DNA of 64,000 bases from Pseudomonas silvicola (lineage in GTDB: Bacteria; Pseudomonadota; Gammaproteobacteria; Pseudomonadales; Pseudomonadaceae): positions 2,892,001-2,956,000 of the forward strand of contig NZ_CP093280.1 in the NCBI RefSeq assembly GCF_026651855.1. The letters run 5' to 3'. Under the pieces are notes generated by a model that searched no databases, was not told the origin of the DNA, and was given only the letters and a program-made list of their open reading frames with translations. How positions within the stretch are numbered: the stretch's first letter is position 1; every line of letters begins with the position of its first letter. This document shows, one piece after another, positions 58,545 through 64,000 of the stretch. Both the position numbers and the translations under genes were made by a program.

Positions 58545-59852
58545 TTATACGGCTGCGCGCAGCTGGGCGCTGCCGCGACGGTACAGGTACAAGGTGGCGC
58601 ACAGGGCGCACAGGGCGGCGAAGCTCATCCAGTAGCCTGGGGCGGCCTTGTCGCCACTGCTGTGGATCAGCGCCGTGGAGATGGCCGGGGTAAAGCCGCC
58701 GAACACCGCCGTCGCCAGGCTGTAGGCCAGGGAGAAGCCGGCCACGCGCACTTCCACGGGCATGATCTCGGTCAACGCCGGAATCATCGCGCCGTTGTAC
58801 ATGCCGTACATGAACGACAGCCACAGCAGGGTTTCCAGCATGTGCGCAAAGCTCGGCGCCTGGGCCAGGAATGACAGCGCCGGGTACGAGGTGGCGATGG
58901 CCAGCACGGTCATCGCCAGCAGCATCGGCTTGCGGCCGATGCGGTCGGAGAGGGCGCCGCCGATGGGCAGCCAGATGAAGTTGGAGACACCCACCAGCAG
59001 GGTCACAATCAGGGCATCGGCGGTGCTCAGGTTCAGCACGTTCTTGCCGAAGGTGGGTGCGTAGACAGTGATCAGGTAGAAAGCAGTGGTGGTCATCGCC
59101 ACCATCAGCATGCCGGCGACCACGATGGTCCAGTTCGCCACCAGGGTGTTGTACACCTCGCGCATCGCCGGGCGATGACGACGGGCGCTGAACTCCTGGG
59201 TTTCTTCCAGCTTGCGACGCAGCAGGAAAATGAAGGGCACGATCATGCAGCCCACGGCGAACGGAATGCGCCAGCCCCAGGCGGCGATGTCATCCCCACT
59301 CATCCACTGGTTCAGGGCATAGCCCAGCGCCGCGGCGACGACAATGGCCACCTGCTGGCTGGCCGACTGCCAACTGGTGTAGAAGCCTTTCTTGCCAGGG
59401 CTGGCCATTTCCGCCAGGTACACCGACACGCCCCCCAGCTCGGCACCTGCGGAGAAACCCTGCAACAGCCGGCCCAGCAACACCAGGGCGGGGGCCAGCA
59501 AGCCGATGGTGTCGTAACCGGGTACCAGGACGATGAGGATGGTGCCGCTGGCCATGATCGACAGCGTCACGATCAGGCCTTTGCGCCGGCCCACATCGTC
59601 GATGTAGGCGCCGAGAATCACCGCCCCCAGCGGACGCATCAGAAAGCCCGCGCCGAACACGGCGAAGGTCATCATCAACGAGGCAAATTCACTGCTGGCG
59701 GGAAAGAATGCGGCGGCGATATGGGTGGCGTAAAACCCGAACAGAAAGAAATCGAACTGTTCCAGGAAGTTGCCAGAGGTAACACGGAATACCGCGCCGG
59801 CTTTGGCGCGAGCGGACGCGGTCGCGCCTTGGGGTAAGGACTGCATGTGCAT
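58545..59852 (-). CDS. MFS transporter, citrate/proton symporter type
   Basis: A 435-residue major facilitator of the metabolite:H+ symporter family (CitA/ProP-like) with 12 helices. Family motifs: [20 protein letters not shown] in helix 1, [22 protein letters not shown] between helices 2 and 3, [26 protein letters not shown] in helix 4 and [14 protein letters not shown] between 8 and 9. Likely cargo is a tri- or dicarboxylate such as citrate or tricarballylate, inferred from the family. It lies 10 bases upstream of the ModA-like gene and is read first, so they form an operon. Confidence 0.88.
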   Translation of the reverse strand: MHMQSLPQGATASARAKAGAVFRVTSGNFLEQFDFFLFGFYATHIAAAFFPASSEFASLMMTFAVFGAGFLMRPLGAVILGAYIDDVGRRKGLIVTLSIMASGTILIVLVPGYDTIGLLAPALVLLGRLLQGFSAGAELGGVSVYLAEMASPGKKGFYTSWQSASQQVAIVVAAALGYALNQWMSGDDIAAWGWRIPFAVGCMIVPFIFLLRRKLEETQEFSARRHRPAMREVYNTLVANWTIVVAGMLMVAMTTTAFYLITVYAPTFGKNVLNLSTADALIVTLLVGVSNFIWLPIGGALSDRIGRKPMLLAMTVLAIATSYPALSFLAQAPSFAHMLETLLWLSFMYGMYNGAMIPALTEIMPVEVRVAGFSLAYSLATAVFGGFTPAISTALIHSSGDKAAPGYWMSFAALCALCATLYLYRRGSAQLRAAV

Positions 59853-59976
59853 CTCCCATCATTTTTATGACACGTGCAACGGGGCACATGGTTTTTTGTA
59901 GGGGGACGATGGTCGCGGAAATATTTTGAAATGATAACTGCATATTTCTCATGGATTGATGCATGGCTGCTATCGG

Positions 59977-60246
59977 TCAGCGCATCAAACGGCCCCGGCG
60001 CAGCCGGATTGGCCCGCTGCCGATGCGGTCGGGGGCCAGGGTGGCCTCGCCCTGAGTGATGCGCAAAACGTCAGCCTGGGCCAGGCACGACGCCACGCGG
60101 CGGATGTCCGGCATCAGGCTGCGCCACAGCGCTTCGTCGGCCGCCAATACTCGGGCCACATCGCTGGGGCAGATCGAGTCTTCAGGCGCGCGCTGGGAAA
60201 GCAGGGCGAAAATGGCCCGGGTGATCAGGCTGTCGTCGATGGTCAT
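59977..60246 (-). CDS. DUF3253 family protein
   Basis: An 89-residue cytoplasmic protein. The pattern IFALLSQRAPEDSICPSDVARVLA followed by WRSLMPDIRRVASCLAQADVLRITQGE is that of DUF3253, which has a winged-helix look: two helices with a Pro-Ser-Asp-Val turn and a beta-hairpin. Function is not established. I chose the ATG giving MTIDDSLITR; the upstream frame is low-complexity shadow. The C terminus is Arg-rich (RLRRGRLMR). Confidence 0.85.
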   Translation of the reverse strand: MTIDDSLITRAIFALLSQRAPEDSICPSDVARVLAADEALWRSLMPDIRRVASCLAQADVLRITQGEATLAPDRIGSGPIRLRRGRLMR

Positions 60247-60298
60247 GGCAGTACTGGGCAGTCGCAAAATGCCTTTGTAACAGAGCTGGGGCGCTGCG

Positions 60299-60724
60299 TC
60301 AGGTTTTCGTGCGCAGGCCATGCGCACCACGGGCCAGCCATACGGCGCCGACCATGACCAGCACAACGGCGATACGCACGGTCCAGGTCTCGGCGCCCAG
60401 CAGCAGGAACAGCCCGGTGGCCATGCCGCAGCCAAGTCCCGCCAGCATGCGGCGGCGGTTATCGGGTAGGCGGCCGCGGCGCACCCGGTGCCAGTACACC
60501 CACCAGAGCGTGGTCACCCCCACCACCGCGCCGAGGATGAACAGCGTCAGGCGGGCCGCCCCTGGCGGGTCGTAATACATGGGCACGGTCAACATGCTGC
60601 CGACGAACAGGGAGCCGACGAATACACCCAGGCCAGCACCGGCGCTGGCAAGCAGCAACAGCACCAGGGCGCACACGTGAAACGGCCAGCGCAGCGGGGC
60701 GGGGCGGTGGGGGATCGAGTCCAT
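60299..60724 (-). CDS. Membrane protein of unknown function
   Basis: A 141-residue integral membrane protein with four helices: CALVLLLLASAGAGLGVFVG, MYYDPPGAARLTLFILGAVVGVTTLWW, AGLGCGMATGLFLLL and VRIAVVLVMVGAVWLA. A basic loop (HRVRRGRLPDNRRRM) between helices 2 and 3 should face the cytoplasm. I see no family signature. The ATG giving MDSIPHRP was chosen over a TTG three codons upstream. It is 53 bases from the DUF3253 gene and 49 bases from the FNT gene, all in the same direction. Confidence 0.8.
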   Translation of the reverse strand: MDSIPHRPAPLRWPFHVCALVLLLLASAGAGLGVFVGSLFVGSMLTVPMYYDPPGAARLTLFILGAVVGVTTLWWVYWHRVRRGRLPDNRRRMLAGLGCGMATGLFLLLGAETWTVRIAVVLVMVGAVWLARGAHGLRTKT

Positions 60725-60772
60725 GATCAGCAATGCTCACTAAACGAGGGCGTGGCCGCGCAGTGTACGCTA

Positions 60773-61576
60773 TCAGCGCTGCACTTCGAGGGGGCTGGCC
60801 TGAGGCGCGCGGGCCGGCCGGGCGAAGGCCACGAAGTAGGCGAGGCCCACGAACACCGCGCCGCCCACCGCATTACCCAGGAACACGGCCACCATGTTGT
60901 CGGCGAATACACCCCAGTTCAGCGCCCCGGCGAAAATCGCGGCGGGAATTACGAACATGTTCGCCACTACGTGCTGGAAACCAATGGCCACGAAACCCAT
61001 GGCCGGGAACCACATGCCCAGGATCTTGCCCGTCACTTCCTTGCTCGCATACGATAGCCACACCGCCAGGCACACCATCCAGTTGCAGCCGATACCGGAG
61101 ACGAATGCGTGGGTGAAGTCGGCGCTGGCCTTGGCGGTGGCGATCGCCAGGGTCTTGGCCAGGAATGGCCCTTCGGTCAGGCCCAGCAGGTGGCCGAAGC
61201 AGTACGCCACGAACAGCGCGCCGGCCAGGTTGGCCAGGGTCACCAGCAGCCAGTTGCGCAGCAGCGCCGCCAATGAGATCTTGCCGCTGAACAAGGCCAT
61301 CGGCAGGGTCATCATGTTGCCGGTGAGCAGCTCGCCACCGCCCAGGATCACCAGGATCAGGCCCAGCGGAAACACGGCCGCGCCCAGCAGGTTGCCCAGC
61401 GACGACCATGGGCCCGGGATCATGGTGCTGACATGAATGTCGAGCAGAAAGCCCAGGGCGATGAAGGCGCCGGCCAGAAAGCCCAGCACCAGGATGGCAG
61501 GCAAGGGCGCCTGGGCTTTGCGGGTACCAGTGTCGATGGCCATTTCGGCGATCTGTTGCGGGGTATTCAAGGACAT
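60773..61576 (-). CDS. Formate/nitrite transporter (FNT) family channel
   Basis: A 267-residue FNT channel with six helices. Landmarks are APLPAILVLGFLAGAFIALGFLL at the first helix, GGGELLTGNMMTLPMALFSGKI with the conserved gating segment after helix 2, SGIGCNWMVCLAVWLSYASKEVTGKI and FQHVVANMFVIPAAI carrying the pore His. The family conducts formate, nitrite or hydrosulfide. Start ATG giving MSLNTPQQIAEMA preceded by a weak site; the frame is open upstream. The substrate cannot be set by sequence alone. Confidence 0.93.
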   Translation of the reverse strand: MSLNTPQQIAEMAIDTGTRKAQAPLPAILVLGFLAGAFIALGFLLDIHVSTMIPGPWSSLGNLLGAAVFPLGLILVILGGGELLTGNMMTLPMALFSGKISLAALLRNWLLVTLANLAGALFVAYCFGHLLGLTEGPFLAKTLAIATAKASADFTHAFVSGIGCNWMVCLAVWLSYASKEVTGKILGMWFPAMGFVAIGFQHVVANMFVIPAAIFAGALNWGVFADNMVAVFLGNAVGGAVFVGLAYFVAFARPARAPQASPLEVQR

Positions 61577-61935
61577 GGGAGCAGACTCGTGAACCGGGTG
61601 GAGGGGATGCGCGTTTTCCGCTTTTCGCCTTCCTGGCCCTGCGACGTTTTGCGACATTGATTGCCGCGAAAGCTAATGGCTGAAGGCCTGCACGTCTAAT
61701 TGCTTGTTTCGATAGCGCCATTGAGCGGGTCGATGGCAGCCCCGAAACGTTCGCCGGCACGTCCACTGCGGCCGGGGGGGCAGTGTGCTGCAGCCCGGGC
61801 AGGGGTAAGATAAACTTCGGCAATGGTGGGGTATGGGGCCCAAACGGGTATAGAATCCCTTATTCTTCAAGAGATTAAACGCTCCGTACGCGGGGCGGGC
61901 TATCTCGGCGATTATTTACAAAGGCAGGCCGGAAC
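61577..61935. other. Divergent intergenic region between the FNT gene and the KaiC-like gene
   Basis: About 359 bases. It holds both promoters, but I find no convincing sigma-70 hexamer pair or palindrome. A TATAGAAT at about 61849-61856 may be a -10 for the KaiC-like gene. No gene is supported. Confidence 0.5.
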
Positions 61936-63378
61936 TTGGAACAGCTAAAACGCCTTGAAAGCGGTATTGAAGGGCTCGACCTTCTGTTGAAGGGCGGCCT
62001 GGTCGCGGGCTCGTCCTACATCGTCCAGGGGCGACCGGGTTCAGGCAAGACCATCCTGGCCAACCAGCTGGGCTTCAACCACGTGCGCAATGGCGGGCGG
62101 GTATTGGTGGCGACGTTGCTGGCCGAGTCCCACGAGCGGCTCTTCCAGTATTTGTCGACCCTGAGCTTCTTCGATGCCAGCCGCATCGGCAACGAGATCC
62201 AGTTCGTCAGCGCTTTCGATACCCTCGAGAACGAAGGGCTGGACGAAGTGGTTAAATTGCTGCGGCGCGAGATCAGCCGGCAGAAGGCGACCGTGCTGAT
62301 CGTCGACGGGCTGCTCAATGCGCGCTCCAAGGCCGAGTCGCAGATAGACACGAAAAAATTCATCTCGGAATTGCAAGGCCACGCCGCTTTCGCCGGCTGC
62401 ACCGTGCTGTTTCTGACCAGTTCCCGGCTCGACGATGGCAGCCCGGAACACACCATGGTCGATGGCGTCATCGAAATGGGTGAAGAGCTGTTCGGCACTC
62501 GTTCGGTACGCCGCATCCAGTTGCGCAAGACCCGCGGAAGCGGTGCCCTGTCTGGCCTGCACGAATGCGAGATCACCGACGATGGCCTGGTGGTGTACCC
62601 GCGCCTGGAAAGCCTCTATAGCCACCCGTCGCGCCCCGACAGTGCCGACCTGACCCGTCTGCCCAGCGGCGTGCCGGCACTGGACAAGCTGATCGGCGGT
62701 GGCCTGCCACGGTCCTCGGTGACCCTGGCCATGGGCCCCTCGGGCATCGGCAAGACCTCGCTGGGTATTCACTTCCTGGGCGCCGGCACCACCGCCGAGC
62801 CGGCGCTGCATTTCGGCTTTTACGAGTCGCCCCAGCGGCTGGCCATCAAGGCTCAGGCGCTGGGCTACGACTTCAAGGCGATGCAGGACGCGGGCGCGCT
62901 GTTCGTGTCCTGGCAGCCCACCACGGAGGGCCTGGTCGATGGCCTGGGTGCGCGGTTGCTCAAGCAGATCGACGAGTACAACATCAAGCGCGTGCTCATC
63001 GACAGCCTGGGCGGCATGACCCGCTGCGCCACCAGCAGCGCACGCCTGACGGAATTCTTCAGCGCCCTGATGGGCGAATTGCGCGCCCGTGGCGTGACCG
63101 TTTTCGTCACGTGGGAAATCCGTGGCCTGTTCGGCCCCGAGATCACTTCGCCCACGCCGGACCTTTCGAGCATTGTCGACAACATCCTGCTGCTGCGCTT
63201 CGTGGAATATGAAGCTGAACTTAAACGCCTGCTGTCCATTCTCAAAGTAAGGGACAGTGTTTATGACCCTTCGCTTCTGGAGCTGGTCATCGACGAGCGT
63301 GGTATCGATCTTAAAAAGGCCTTCAAGCATGCAGAGGCAGTGTTATCCGGCAGCGCCTCGGCGGTCAGCAAGCCTTGA
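61936..63378 (+). CDS. KaiC-like double RecA-fold ATPase
   Basis: A 480-residue protein with two KaiC domains, as in circadian KaiC. Domain 1 (about 1-235): Walker A GRPGSGKT at residues 32-39, an acidic residue at Glu64 in LAESHERL, and Walker B TVLIVDG. Domain 2 (about 245-470): Walker A GPSGIGKT at 267-274, Glu297 in FYESPQRL and Walker B RVLIDS. At the position of KaiC's Ser431/Thr432 autophosphorylation pair this protein has Ser411-Ser412 (in PDLSSIVDN). The start codon is TTG; no ATG precedes the first Walker motif. No KaiB or KaiA is nearby. It is followed after 21 bases by a receiver protein. Confidence 0.9.
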   Translation: MEQLKRLESGIEGLDLLLKGGLVAGSSYIVQGRPGSGKTILANQLGFNHVRNGGRVLVATLLAESHERLFQYLSTLSFFDASRIGNEIQFVSAFDTLENEGLDEVVKLLRREISRQKATVLIVDGLLNARSKAESQIDTKKFISELQGHAAFAGCTVLFLTSSRLDDGSPEHTMVDGVIEMGEELFGTRSVRRIQLRKTRGSGALSGLHECEITDDGLVVYPRLESLYSHPSRPDSADLTRLPSGVPALDKLIGGGLPRSSVTLAMGPSGIGKTSLGIHFLGAGTTAEPALHFGFYESPQRLAIKAQALGYDFKAMQDAGALFVSWQPTTEGLVDGLGARLLKQIDEYNIKRVLIDSLGGMTRCATSSARLTEFFSALMGELRARGVTVFVTWEIRGLFGPEITSPTPDLSSIVDNILLLRFVEYEAELKRLLSILKVRDSVYDPSLLELVIDERGIDLKKAFKHAEAVLSGSASAVSKP

Positions 63379-63399
63379 AGACGCCCGGATCGAGTTGAC

Positions 63400-63777
63400 A
63401 TGAGCACCATCCTGATCGTCGATGACGAATTCATGATTGCCAACATTCTCGAACTGGCGTTCGAGGATGAGGGCTATGAGGTCGTCAAGGCTGCGAACGG
63501 GCGCAAAGGCTTGGAAGTACTTGAGCGCGAGCGCCCGGCGCTGGTCATCACGGATTTCATGATGCCGGTAATGGACGGTCTGGAAATGGCCCGCAAGATC
63601 CGCGAGCATCCGCTGCACAAGCATTTGCCGATCCTTTTGATGAGTGGTGCGCAGGGCAGCATCGGGCGCGCCACGCCCGAGCTGTTCGCCGCTGTGTTCG
63701 ACAAGCCGTTCGAGATCCTCAAGGTCATCGCCAAGGTTCGGGAACTGATCGGGCCACCGGACAACTCACCCCACTGA
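63400..63777 (+). CDS. CheY-like single-domain response regulator
   Basis: A 125-residue receiver domain with no output domain. The acidic pocket is Asp8/Asp9 (ILIVDDEF), the phosphoacceptor is Asp52 (ITDFMMPVMDG), the switch Ser is in LLMSGAQGS and the conserved Lys is in VFDKPFE. It starts 21 bases after the KaiC-like gene, so they almost certainly form one operon. No histidine kinase is nearby; it may take phosphate from a distant kinase, and interaction with the KaiC-like partner is an inference from the operon. Confidence 0.95.
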   Translation: MSTILIVDDEFMIANILELAFEDEGYEVVKAANGRKGLEVLERERPALVITDFMMPVMDGLEMARKIREHPLHKHLPILLMSGAQGSIGRATPELFAAVFDKPFEILKVIAKVRELIGPPDNSPH

Positions 63778-64000
63778 TTGCAGCACGGCCAGCAGACGCT
63801 CGACGATAGCCATCCGATCCTCATTACCCAACGTCAACGGCGGCAGCAGCCGAATGGTCCGGCCGCGGGCCACGTTGATCAACAGCCCGTGCTCAAGGGC
63901 CGCCAGCTTGGCCAGGTGGGCCGCGGGATGTTGCAGCTCGATGCCGATCATCAGGCCGTGGCCACGCACTGCCACCACCCCCGGATGGCCCTTCAAGGCG
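63766..64000 (-). CDS. Class III pyridoxal-phosphate aminotransferase, C-terminal part
   Basis: Only the last 77 or so residues are in the window; the gene continues past the right edge. VVAVRGHGLMIGIELQ and HGLLINVARGRTIRLLPPLTL are the conserved small-domain end of acetylornithine/4-aminobutyrate-type aminotransferases (ArgD/GabT/AstC group), with the substrate-binding Arg in TIRLLPPL. It is convergent with the receiver gene, and the ends overlap by 12 bases. Which substrate it uses cannot be told from this part. Confidence 0.88.
   Translation of the reverse strand, partial: ALKGHPGVVAVRGHGLMIGIELQHPAAHLAKLAALEHGLLINVARGRTIRLLPPLTLGNEDRMAIVERLLAVLQSVG

Overview
The window is a chromosomal segment of a Pseudomonas species, most likely from the fluorescens/putida lineage. 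The evidence is high-GC coding sequence, a cbb3 oxidase operon, the large ~180-kDa type NAD-glutamate dehydrogenase, two aconitases (AcnA and AcnB), MiaE, an Aer-type PAS chemoreceptor, and the tig-clpP-clpX-lon-hupB-ppiD block. I cannot name the species from sequence alone. No transposase, integrase, phage gene or CRISPR array is visible.

Layout. 1-2.6 kb: cytochrome cbb3 oxidase operon ccoNOQP, read leftward and cut off in ccoP. 2.9-10 kb: Tex30-like hydrolase, Aer receptor, AcnA, RlmM, TusA and an amidohydrolase. 10.6-16.2 kb: a small acidic protein divergent from the 1619-residue NAD-glutamate dehydrogenase. 16.4-18.7 kb: four paralogous small proteins of a family I do not recognise, three in tandem and one convergent. 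19-24.2 kb: AcnB with a long nested palindrome in its leader, a DUF1289 protein, a REP-type palindrome, a double universal stress protein and MiaE. 24.3-29.2 kb: a MarR-controlled EmrAB-type tripartite efflux operon with two identical operator palindromes. 29.2-33.8 kb: LpxH, PpiB, GlnS and CysS. 33.9-39.8 kb: a 1965-residue leucine-rich-repeat protein with a C-terminal NEL-type (IpaH-like) E3 ligase region, followed by a decayed stretch with a Fis-type helix-turn-helix fragment and a coding remnant. 40.5-42.5 kb: FolD, tRNA genes Arg-His-Leu-His and a tiny lipoprotein. 42.8-51.3 kb: the protein-quality-control block tig, clpP, clpX, lon, hupB, ppiD. 51.4-55.1 kb: a B12-type ABC importer plus cobF behind a cobalamin riboswitch. 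55.2-61.6 kb: methyltransferase, DUF4142 protein, LysR regulator, solute-binding protein with an MFS carrier, DUF3253 protein, membrane protein and an FNT channel. 61.9-64 kb: a KaiC-like double ATPase with a CheY-like receiver, and the C-terminal end of a class-III aminotransferase.

Functional themes are respiration and TCA metabolism, translation and tRNA modification, protein folding and proteolysis, multidrug efflux and cobalamin supply. The least explained pieces are the four-gene paralog cluster at 16.4-18.7 kb, the orphan NEL/LRR protein with a duplicated LRR module, the KaiC-like/receiver pair, and the 140-bp nested palindrome upstream of acnB.
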